DNA from: Deinococcales bacterium
GTDB lineage: Bacteria > Deinococcota > Deinococci > Deinococcales > Deinococcaceae
DNA length: 13,715 nt
Direction: 5' to 3'
Assembly (NCBI GenBank): GCA_025359705.1
Contig: JANYFS010000295.1
Location: forward strand, 1-13,715
Both the position numbers and the translations under genes were made by a program. Below are positions 1-5,859 of the stretch, in pieces. The notes under the pieces are model-generated. The model was not told the origin of the DNA, ran no database searches, and was given only the letters and a program-made list of their open reading frames with translations. Position 1 is the first letter of the stretch; each line of letters begins with the position of its first letter.

Positions 1-1306
1 CCAAAGATCTCGAGAAGGTTGCCATAGCCGTAGCGACCCCAATCTCTCGAGGCTGCACCGCGTTTTGAATTGCCAAAGTGAACAAAGGAATACTTGGTCC
101 CAAACCCAAACCTACCAAAAACATCTTCCAAGAAATGTCCAATTGGGTGGTTTCGGTGGTTAAGGTAAAGCCCATCAAGGCAAAGCCAATCATCAAAATG
201 ATCAATGCGCCCAGAATAATGGGTTTGACTCTACCAATTCGCGCCGCAATTTGCCCCGACATAATGTTGGCAAATACCAAACCAAAAGTCAGCGGTAAGG
301 TGGTCAATCCCGAACGGGTCGCACTGAGACCCACCACATTAACCATGAACAAGGGTAAAAAGACAATCGCTGCCAAAAACGCTGAACCTGCAATAAAAGC
401 AGCCAAATTGCCCCAGCTAAAAGCGGGATTTTTAAACAGTTTAAGATCGACCAAAGGATCTTTAACTTTGCGTTCGGTCAAAATAAAGCCCACAATACCC
501 AAAATAGAGACCGCAAACATGCTGATGATTTGCCAAGAAGTCCAAACAAAGCCACTTTGACCTTCGGCTACTTCGTTTTTGCCCAAAGAAAGCGCAATCA
601 ACAAAGGAATGGTTCCCAAGAACAACCAAAATACGCCCAACCAATCAATGGTGGGGTGATTATTTCCCCAATTGCGTTTGAGTGGGGGCATTTTGGCAAC
701 GATAAAGGCAATCGCCAATGCCCCCAAAGGCAAATTGACATAGAATATGGAATTCCAAGAGACATTATCGGTCAGATAACCACCGACCAAAGGCCCGACG
801 ATGCTCGAGATACCAAAGAGCATCCCGAATAATCCGCTAAATTTGGCTCGTTGCTGAGGTGGAAAAATATCAGCAATAATCGACAAGCCTACGGTAAACA
901 AAGCCGCGCCCCCAAAGCCCTGTACCCCTCTAGACAGCACCAACTGAATTCCACTTTGTGATATGCCACACAATACTGAACCTACCAAGAAAATACCAAT
1001 GCCTAACAAAAACATACTTTTGCGTCCATACAAATCGCTGAGCTTGCCCCAAACGGGTACCATCACCGTACTCGAGAGCAGATAGATGGTGGTGAGCCAA
1101 GGAAAGAGCGCTGCTGAGATATTGAGATCTCGCTGAATAATCGGGCCTGCGGTGGAGACAATGGTTTGATCGAGGGCTGCCAAAAAGACTCCTAGCAGCA
1201 AGCCCACCACGGTCAGGGTGATTTGCTGTTGATCCAATTGGGGCATTTCCATATGGGCGGTTTCGCCCGCCAACGGTGCATCGGAAGGTCGGGATGATTG
1301 GGTCAT
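1..1306 (-). CDS. DHA2-family MFS multidrug efflux permease (C-terminus beyond the window)
   Basis: This is a proton-coupled drug exporter of the EmrB/QacA (DHA2, 14-helix) type in the inner membrane. About 435 codons are visible with no stop; the gene continues past the left edge. After a polar N-terminus of about 28 residues come helix 1 with the D1-type motif LDQTIVSTAGP (45-55), the motif-A loop GKLSDLYGRK (87-96), and a glycine/proline-rich motif-C region containing SSIVGPLVGGYL. The ATG overlaps the marR stop codon as ATGA, and AGGAGA lies 4 nt before it, so translation is probably coupled to marR. The pairing suggests MarR represses its own exporter. Codons look more A/T-rich than in neighbouring genes and the CTCGAG palindrome is scarce here (four sites, none in 52-803), which could mean later acquisition. 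The substrate cannot be told from sequence. Confidence 0.93.
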   Translation of the reverse strand, partial: MTQSSRPSDAPLAGETAHMEMPQLDQQQITLTVVGLLLGVFLAALDQTIVSTAGPIIQRDLNISAALFPWLTTIYLLSSTVMVPVWGKLSDLYGRKSMFLLGIGIFLVGSVLCGISQSGIQLVLSRGVQGFGGAALFTVGLSIIADIFPPQQRAKFSGLFGMLFGISSIVGPLVGGYLTDNVSWNSIFYVNLPLGALAIAFIVAKMPPLKRNWGNNHPTIDWLGVFWLFLGTIPLLIALSLGKNEVAEGQSGFVWTSWQIISMFAVSILGIVGFILTERKVKDPLVDLKLFKNPAFSWGNLAAFIAGSAFLAAIVFLPLFMVNVVGLSATRSGLTTLPLTFGLVFANIMSGQIAARIGRVKPIILGALIILMIGFALMGFTLTTETTQLDISWKMFLVGLGLGPSIPLFTLAIQNAVQPREIGVATAMATFSRSL

Positions 1307-1851
1307 AATTTCTCCTGAGTGGGCGAATCGCCAGGTGTGTCGCGGTTCTGGTCGATTTGCTCGAGGGCCAAAACCAAGCGCTCGAGGGTATCGGTAAACT
1401 CCTCGAGGTCGCCTAAATGGGCCAAAGCGCTGTTGGTGACGTGTTGCATGGTCTGGCGGGTTGCCAGCAGCACTTTTGTGCCATCTGGAGTGAGTTCGAG
1501 TCGAATTCGCCTCGAGTCTTCGGGGTCTAGGCTGCGCGAAATAAAAGTTTTACTTTGCAACTCCTCGAGAATGCGGGAAACCATACTGGGTGGTGTACCC
1601 ATTCGATCCGCAAGCTGTTTGGGATAGATAATCCCATTGTGAATATGACTGAGTATGACGTAATGTCCAAAATGAATGCCATGCTCTCGCTCGAGCATGG
1701 GGGCCACACGGCATTTCATCGCCAGTCCTGCCTGCCAAATTGCCCGCCCAATACGGGCGCTGGGGGTATTGCCCTGAGTGTCGGCTTCGCTTGGAAATGG
1801 GCCTGACTCGAGCGGGTTTTCTGGAGGGTTGGTATGAGATGCTTGCTTCAC
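1303..1851 (-). CDS. MarR-family transcriptional regulator
   Basis: This 182-aa protein is a winged-helix repressor of the MarR family, normally a dimer that releases DNA on binding a small aromatic or drug ligand. A polar tail of about 30 residues precedes the first dimerisation helix. The recognition helix region reads PSMVSRILEELQSK, and the wing contains the family-typical DPEDSRRIRLELTPDG stretch (D, R, R and the LT-DG turn). The start is a GTG with no Shine-Dalgarno sequence. A -10 hexamer ends 7 nt upstream, so the transcript is probably leaderless, which supports this start over internal ATGs. The stop overlaps the efflux gene start by 4 nt. A perfect inverted repeat covers the promoter, so autorepression together with the exporter is the likely circuit (inference). 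Confidence 0.93.
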   Translation of the reverse strand: MKQASHTNPPENPLESGPFPSEADTQGNTPSARIGRAIWQAGLAMKCRVAPMLEREHGIHFGHYVILSHIHNGIIYPKQLADRMGTPPSMVSRILEELQSKTFISRSLDPEDSRRIRLELTPDGTKVLLATRQTMQHVTNSALAHLGDLEEFTDTLERLVLALEQIDQNRDTPGDSPTQEKL

Positions 1852-1853
1852 AA

Positions 1854-1876
1854 AACTATTTATATATCAAATAGTT
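1854..1876. promoter_or_regulatory. Probable MarR operator (inverted repeat)
   Basis: A perfect 8-bp inverted repeat, AACTATTT / AAATAGTT, is separated by 7 nt. It covers the predicted -10 element and part of the spacer of the marR promoter and ends 2 nt before the start codon. Size, symmetry, A/T-richness and position suit a dimeric MarR protein blocking RNA polymerase. Binding itself is inferred. Confidence 0.6.
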
Positions 1877-1887
1877 CTATTTTGAAA
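1859..1887 (-). promoter_or_regulatory. marR-efflux promoter
   Basis: Read on the minus strand, TTTCAA (1887-1882) and TATAAA (1864-1859) are 17 nt apart, and the GTG start of marR begins 7 nt after the -10 hexamer. Transcription would start at or within a base or two of the start codon. This is a prediction from spacing and hexamer match only. Confidence 0.55.
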
Positions 1888-2262
1888 GTATTTAAAGTTG
1901 CTTTTAGACTAGAGTTGTTTTCCGTGATCTGTAATCCTTGATATAGTATTTTCCCCGAGATCAAAGAAGAAGAAATCAGGTAGGGGCGGGTTTCAAACCC
2001 GTCCAGTACGCGAAATATAAAACTAAAACCACATGCGAAGTTCCTAAAATATTCCGCATAGTTGAGAGAAATGCTGTATATCTCGAGCAAGTCTCGAGGT
2101 TTTAGATTTTGAGTTGGTTTTTGGAAAAAAACGATCATGACAGATTTTTAAGCCTTCCCTGCTCAGGGTCGCTCGAGATTTACCCTATTTTTCTCGATCC
2201 AAACCCAGGTGATCAACGACCAAACGGAAAACGGACGACGAAAAACGCATTACGAAAACGAC
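1888..2262. other. Intergenic region between the HAD/YraN operon end and marR
   Basis: I find no convincing gene here. A 92-codon minus-strand frame (2138-1860) has no ribosome-binding site, runs through a palindromic repeat and ends inside the marR operator. The region contains the GTAGGGG hairpin at 1980-2004, two CTCGAG sites within about 20 bp near 2085, and a degenerate low-complexity stretch built from ACGAC/AAAACG-like words (about 2213-2262). No clear rho-independent terminator follows yraN. Confidence 0.6.
1980..2004 (+). repeat. GTAGGGG-type palindromic repeat (copy 1)
   Basis: GTAGGGG is followed by a hairpin. CGGGTTT and AAACCCG pair perfectly around a single C, and the stem continues outwards through a G-T wobble into GG/CC. 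Copies with the same GTAGGGG head followed by a GC-rich hairpin recur at 10784-10807, 10955-10977 (inverted) and 11016-11043. It lies in non-coding DNA and has no U-tract, so it is not a terminator. Confidence 0.6.
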
Positions 2263-2592
2263 TCAAAAAGCATCCTTAACCCAAGTGATCGTGCCTGTTT
2301 GCACGTCCCCCTCGAGGGCCAAAACATCAAAACGGCAGGCCAAATCGTCGCGGCCCAAATAAAATAAAGCGGCACGGCGAACCAGTGCGGCCTTGCGAAC
2401 GCTGATCGACTCGAGTGCCGAACCAAACTTTGCGCTCGAGCGGTGTTTGATCTCGCTAAACACGGTCACATCCCCCTCGAGGGTGATCAAATCGATTTCT
2501 CCGCCGCGAATGCGGTAGTTTTTTGCCAACAAAGTGTGGCCTTGCCCCAGCAAAAACTCGAGCGCTCTGGCCTCGGCTTCCGCGCCTTTCAT
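2263..2592 (-). CDS. YraN/UPF0102 family protein (predicted endonuclease fold)
   Basis: This 109-aa protein belongs to the YraN/UPF0102 family, which is related to the restriction-endonuclease/Holliday-junction-resolvase fold; its cellular role is not settled. Family hallmarks are the N-terminal AEARALEFL helix, the AKNYR strand, GEIDLI (31-36) and the EIK motif at 47-49 in FSEIKHRS. Together D34, E47 and K49 form a PD-(D/E)xK-like site. I chose the ATG that overlaps the HAD stop codon as ATGA. A longer frame starting at a GTG (2613) would add seven residues inside the HAD gene but is less like the family start. It is the last gene of the dsRBD-HAD-YraN operon. Confidence 0.88.
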   Translation of the reverse strand: MKGAEAEARALEFLLGQGHTLLAKNYRIRGGEIDLITLEGDVTVFSEIKHRSSAKFGSALESISVRKAALVRRAALFYLGRDDLACRFDVLALEGDVQTGTITWVKDAF

Positions 2593-3248
2593 TTTGCCAG
2601 CCACTCCAGCCACTGCTCAAAATCACGCACCACAAAAGTGGCCCCCGCCTCGAGCAAGGCCGCATCACTTTGGCTGGTGCTGATTCCGCAAACCGTGCAG
2701 CCCGCCGCTACGCCACTTTGTACCCCTGCCAAGGCATCCTCATGCACCAAACAATTTTTTGGCTCGAGGTTTAACAGTGCGGCCCCTTTTTGGTACGGTT
2801 CGGGGTGAGGTTTACCATTTTGAACATCGTGGCCCAAAATGCGTTGCATAAAACGCTGTCCTAAACCAATTTGCCCAAAACCAAATTCCACATTCACGGT
2901 ATCGGCGCTGGTCACTAGTGCAAAAGGAATCCCGCGCCCCTCGAGCCAATCCAAATAGCGCTGCAAGCCCTCGAGCGCGGTCAATTTCCCCGCTGCCAAT
3001 TCGCGGTAAATCTGTTCTTTACGGTCATGCAGATGCTGGGCTTCGCTGGGGGTGGGAATGCGCCCACGCAAGCGTTCAAAAATTTCGGGGTTGCGCCCTC
3101 CGTCCACCTTGGAGTCCAAATCATGCTCGCTTAACACCAAACCCCACAGCTCGAGGGCGACCTGTTTCCAAGCCGCACGGTGAAAGGCATTGTTGTCGAT
3201 CACCACCCCGTCCATATCGAACAGCACCCCCGCAAAGTCAAATTTCAT
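2589..3248 (-). CDS. HAD-superfamily hydrolase, beta-phosphoglucomutase/CbbY-like
   Basis: This 219-aa cytosolic HAD phosphatase or phosphomutase belongs to subfamily IA. Motif I is FDMDGVVID (10-18), with nucleophile D11 and acid/base D13. Motif II is T113-S114 in LVTSAD, motif III is K146 in GKPHP, and motif IV is E170-D171 in VHEDALAGVQSG. A helical cap domain lies between motifs I and II. All catalytic residues are present, so an active enzyme is expected. The layout resembles beta-phosphoglucomutase or sugar-phosphate phosphatases, but the substrate cannot be assigned. The gene starts 12 nt after the dsRBD gene stops and overlaps yraN by 4 nt, so the three are probably co-transcribed. 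Confidence 0.92.
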   Translation of the reverse strand: MKFDFAGVLFDMDGVVIDNNAFHRAAWKQVALELWGLVLSEHDLDSKVDGGRNPEIFERLRGRIPTPSEAQHLHDRKEQIYRELAAGKLTALEGLQRYLDWLEGRGIPFALVTSADTVNVEFGFGQIGLGQRFMQRILGHDVQNGKPHPEPYQKGAALLNLEPKNCLVHEDALAGVQSGVAAGCTVCGISTSQSDAALLEAGATFVVRDFEQWLEWLAK

Positions 3249-3260
3249 CTGCGCTCAACC

Positions 3261-3779
3261 TCATGCTTCGGCGGGGGTTCCTTCGGAAAAAGGGCGGCCC
3301 TGCTCGAGGGTCGAACCCAAATCCTCGAGGATGCCTTTGTACAAATCCAAAGTCAGTTTGCGAACCAAATCCACCGCTTCGGGGCCACGGCGGTTGGGAT
3401 CGACCCGCGAATTTGCTACCTCGAGGGCTTTGACCAACACTTCGGCGTAGATGGGCCACGCTTCACCGCTCGAGTCGGAATTGCCACTGGCTCCTTTGTT
3501 TTGTGGGGCATTGCCTGGGTTGGGGTTGGGGCGACGCTCCCGTGCGGGGGGCTGTCCAAACTGGGTGGTCAAGTTGGTGTAGGCTTCCTCGGCGGCAACC
3601 CGCTCGCTGTCCCGTTTGCTGTTGCCTTGCCCGCTGCCTTTCAGGTCGCCGTCGATGGTCACTTCGGTCATAAACAGCGGTTCGTGGTCGCTGCCGCCGA
3701 TGTTGCGGGTTTCAAACTTGGGGTTACGCATCCGCATGGCGCGGCAATACTCGATCAGGTCGTTCTTAGGGTTACGCAT
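3261..3779 (-). CDS. Stand-alone double-stranded RNA-binding domain protein
   Basis: This 172-aa protein has a canonical dsRBD over residues 3-70: the first helix NPKNDLIEYCRAM, the GGSDHEPLF loop corresponding to the GPxH region, a three-stranded sheet, then GSGQGNSKRDSERVAAEEAY, which matches the G-G-SKKxAE-xAA minor-groove helix. The best structural parallel is the C-terminal domain of RNase III, but no RNase III catalytic domain is encoded here. Residues about 72-105 are a Pro/Asn/Gly-rich linker. Residues about 106-160 (from EAWPIYAEVLVKALEVAN) form a helical domain I do not recognise. AGAGGA lies 5-10 nt before the ATG, and three 11-bp tandem repeats sit just upstream. It is first gene of the operon with the HAD and YraN genes. 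Binding to structured RNA is likely; the target is unknown. Confidence 0.85.
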   Translation of the reverse strand: MRNPKNDLIEYCRAMRMRNPKFETRNIGGSDHEPLFMTEVTIDGDLKGSGQGNSKRDSERVAAEEAYTNLTTQFGQPPARERRPNPNPGNAPQNKGASGNSDSSGEAWPIYAEVLVKALEVANSRVDPNRRGPEAVDLVRKLTLDLYKGILEDLGSTLEQGRPFSEGTPAEA

Positions 3780-3790
3780 GATAAATCCTC

Positions 3791-3823
3791 TTTAGTCCAG
3801 ATTTAGTCCAGATTTAGTCCAGA
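3791..3823. repeat. Three perfect 11-bp tandem repeats in the dsRBD gene leader
   Basis: The unit TTTAGTCCAGA (TCTGGACTAAA on the coding strand) is repeated three times without a mismatch and ends about 11 nt before the dsRBD start codon, next to its Shine-Dalgarno sequence. The period is close to one DNA helical turn. The repeats could be protein-binding iterons, an RNA-level element, or slippage-prone DNA. Confidence 0.9.
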
Positions 3824-4204
3824 TACAGCATCTTTCACACCTGAAATGGCATATTGAAAGGGTATCTGGTTTTGGGTATGTTCGCAAAGCGTTGTCACAC
3901 GGCATAACATACACGGCACACTACGACCCACTAAACCCAACCTTCAAAGGTTTGTGAAGGATTCACTCGAGGGTGATGTTCTGGTGTCTTGAGATCTGCT
4001 TATGCAATGTGAATACCGAAGAACCTGCGTGGCAACGCTTGGCCTGTTCAATTCGTGCTGGATGTGTGATGATCCTAGCGTCATCTTGAAACTGCATATC
4101 AGCATAGGTTAAATGTAGGCATCCGTCTATGGCTTTTTTGGTTTAGCAAAAAGGATGTATAACCCTATTGAGGTTCGGAAAAAGTAACTTTCCCCTCGAG
4201 CTGA
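3824..4204. other. Intergenic region between divergent dsRBD and MFS operons
   Basis: I see no coding frame with support in either direction. The promoter of the minus-strand dsRBD operon should lie here; TTGCGA and TACCCT with a 17-nt spacer (about 3845-3873) is only a weak candidate. A hairpin with stem CTTTTTTG/CAAAAAGG (4133-4140 and 4147-4154) overlaps a longer-range CATCC/GGATG pairing. It is not followed by a T-tract and I assign no role. The region otherwise holds nothing I recognise. Confidence 0.5.
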
Positions 4205-4243
4205 ACAATCATCCCCAACAATCATCCCCAACAACCACCCCGT
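4205..4243. repeat. 13-bp direct repeats abutting the MFS promoter
   Basis: The unit ACAATCATCCCCA occurs twice perfectly (4205-4217 and 4218-4230), followed by a degenerate third copy (4231-4243) that runs into the -10 hexamer. They occupy the place where a -35 element would be, and no good -35 match is present. This suggests activator binding or replication slippage. Confidence 0.8.
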
Positions 4244-4248
4244 ATAAT
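4243..4248 (+). promoter_or_regulatory. -10 element (TATAAT) of a leaderless MFS gene
   Basis: A perfect TATAAT ends 6 nt before the in-frame GTG at 4255, placing the transcription start on or next to the start codon. There is no Shine-Dalgarno sequence before the GTG. This fixes the start of the downstream transporter. Confidence 0.65.
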
Positions 4249-4254
4249 CACCCT

Positions 4255-5487
4255 GTGGCTACCCTCATTTCCAGCGTGATCCCCAAAACCTCCAGCTCGA
4301 GCCTAGCGGCATTATTTTTGGCCCAAGCCTGTTCCACGGGGGCCGTTACCGTAAGTGTGGCCCTCTCGAGCCTTGTGATGACCCACCTGAGTGGTTCGGA
4401 AACCTGGTCTGGATTGCCCTCGACCCTCAAACAAATCGCCTCGAGTGTAGCGGCTTTGGGGGTGGGGCATCTGATGGCCCGTTCGGGGCGGCGTTTGGGT
4501 TTGACCCTCAGCTATATCATTGCTGCCATAGGTGCAATTTTGGGTGGCTGGGCGGCGCTGTACGGATCGGTAGTAGGGTTTTTGATTGGGGTAATTTTGC
4601 TGGGCATTGGCGACGGGGGCATTCCGCAAGGTCGTTACGCAGTTGCCGAATTGGTTGTGCCTGCATTTCGTGGGCGGATTGTGGGCTACCTGCTGAGTTT
4701 TGGGGTGTTGGGTTCGTTTCTGGCGGCAGGTTTGACCCCACTGCTGCAATGGATCGCCCAAAGCCAAAACCTGCCTTCCCTCGAGTTGGGCTGGATCTTA
4801 GGCGGGATTCTGTTGCTGCTGGGTTCAGTTTTGATTGGCGTTGTGATGCGGGCCAAACCGCTGACCTCGAGCGCTGCCCTTTTAGAACACACTGCGCTCG
4901 AGCCTGTGTCTAACCGCAACCCGTGGAGCCTGCCCAATGTGCGCCTGTCGCTGGTCAGCCTAGCCATCGGGCAAGGCGTGATGGTGATGATGATGGTGCT
5001 AACCCCGCTACACGCCCAGCATATGAGACACAGCCTGCCCACCATCTCGAGCCTAATCACCGCGCATTTGGTGGGGATGTTTGGCTTGGCCTGGCTGACT
5101 GGCAACCTGATAGACCGCTACGGAAGCCGCCTGTTTATCGGCTTGGGCGCGATTCTACTGGCCTCGAGCGCAGTATTGGCCTTTTTTGCGACTTCGGCAT
5201 TTTGGATTGGAACTTCGCTTTTTATGCTGGGTGTGGGCTGGAATTGGTGCTATGTGGCAGGCTCGAGCCTACTGACCCACAGCCTCCATCCCCTCGAGCG
5301 CAGCAAAATTGGTGGGCAAGTCGATTTTGCCGTATGGGGCGCAGCGGCTGTGGGTTCGCTGTTGGGTGGGGTGATCGTGGCAAATCTTGGCTTTGGGACG
5401 CTCAGTGTATTTGCGGTGTTGGTTTCGCTGATTCCGCTGCTGGCTTTGTGGCGCTATGTTGCCGCTCGAGGGGAACCCGTCCTATGA
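4255..5487 (+). CDS. MFS transporter, 12-helix type
   Basis: This 410-aa integral membrane protein has about 12 hydrophobic segments. The loop between helices 2 and 3 reads GHLMARSGRR (71-80), a degenerate motif A with the conserved basic cluster, and a second copy of the pattern (GNLIDRYGSR) follows in the second half, as expected for the duplicated MFS fold. A longer frame would begin at a TTG at 4168, but that leader is Pro/Thr/Asn-rich and spans the promoter. The GTG at 4255, 6 nt after TATAAT, gives a normal start just before helix 1. The stop codon overlaps the next gene start as ATGA. Substrate is unknown; it resembles the drug/sugar efflux-type MFS groups only in general layout. Confidence 0.87.
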   Translation: MATLISSVIPKTSSSSLAALFLAQACSTGAVTVSVALSSLVMTHLSGSETWSGLPSTLKQIASSVAALGVGHLMARSGRRLGLTLSYIIAAIGAILGGWAALYGSVVGFLIGVILLGIGDGGIPQGRYAVAELVVPAFRGRIVGYLLSFGVLGSFLAAGLTPLLQWIAQSQNLPSLELGWILGGILLLLGSVLIGVVMRAKPLTSSAALLEHTALEPVSNRNPWSLPNVRLSLVSLAIGQGVMVMMMVLTPLHAQHMRHSLPTISSLITAHLVGMFGLAWLTGNLIDRYGSRLFIGLGAILLASSAVLAFFATSAFWIGTSLFMLGVGWNWCYVAGSSLLTHSLHPLERSKIGGQVDFAVWGAAAVGSLLGGVIVANLGFGTLSVFAVLVSLIPLLALWRYVAARGEPVL

Positions 5488-5768
5488 AATTCAAATTTCA
5501 ACCCAAGCCCGACCCCAAGCCCAAACCCACTTCCAATCCCATCGACGAACGCGGCAAGCTCGAGGCGGAACCCTTTGGCTACCGCATTGCCAAAGATGGC
5601 ACGGTATTTCTCGAGTACGGCGGGCGTGTGGTCAAAACCATCAAAGCCAGCGAATCTAAACGCTTGGTGCAACAACTCGAGGGGGCCAGCGAGATCCAAG
5701 CCCAATTGATTTTGGCAAAACTAACGGGAAATTTTAAGCGCGGAAACGAGAAAAAACGCAACGCATAG
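5484..5768 (+). CDS. Small conserved-looking protein of unknown function
   Basis: This 94-aa soluble basic protein overlaps the MFS gene by 4 nt (ATGA), so it is translationally coupled. The N-terminus is a Lys/Pro-rich tail (FQPKPDPKPKP). The rest looks like a compact alpha/beta domain: FGYRIAKDGTVFLEYGGRVVKTIK (two or three strands), then SESKRLVQQLEGA and SEIQAQLILAKLTGNFKRGNEKK (helices). The ending LAKLTGNFKRGNE resembles, to my memory, a family of short uncharacterised bacterial proteins, but I cannot name it. No membrane segment or cysteine pair is seen. It may modulate the transporter or simply share its transcript. Confidence 0.75.
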   Translation: MKFKFQPKPDPKPKPTSNPIDERGKLEAEPFGYRIAKDGTVFLEYGGRVVKTIKASESKRLVQQLEGASEIQAQLILAKLTGNFKRGNEKKRNA

Positions 5769-5823
5769 CAGGATTTTTGAACCCAAAAAATGAACAAGAC
5801 GGTGTTACAGGAGCAGTAACCCG

Positions 5824-5853
5824 TTGACTTTTTGCTAAGATGCCGTTTAATCT
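5824..5853 (+). promoter_or_regulatory. Promoter of the iron-uptake operon
   Basis: TTGACT (5824-5829) is followed after 18 nt by TAATCT (5848-5853), which ends 6 nt before the ATG at 5860. TTTAAT at 5846-5851 with a 16-nt spacer is an alternative. The spacing implies a leaderless transcript. I see no obvious Fur-box-like palindrome. Confidence 0.6.
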
Positions 5854-5859
5854 TGACTT

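Noticed and set aside
78..832. Plus-strand open frames opposite the DHA2 transporter
   Set aside because: They are antisense to a clear 14-helix exporter with family motifs and have Lys/Pro-rich or low-complexity products without motifs.
1860..2138. 92-codon minus-strand open frame between yraN and marR
   Set aside because: It has no ribosome-binding site or -10 at coding distance, crosses a palindromic repeat, ends in the marR operator, and shows no recognisable domain.
4168..4254. TTG-initiated extension of the MFS transporter
   Set aside because: It would translate the 13-bp repeats and the TATAAT promoter element; no Shine-Dalgarno sequence is present.
5804..5820. GTTAC/GTAAC hairpin before the iron-uptake promoter
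   Set aside because: The stem is only 5 bp and the following T-run belongs to the promoter spacer; not convincing as terminator or operator.
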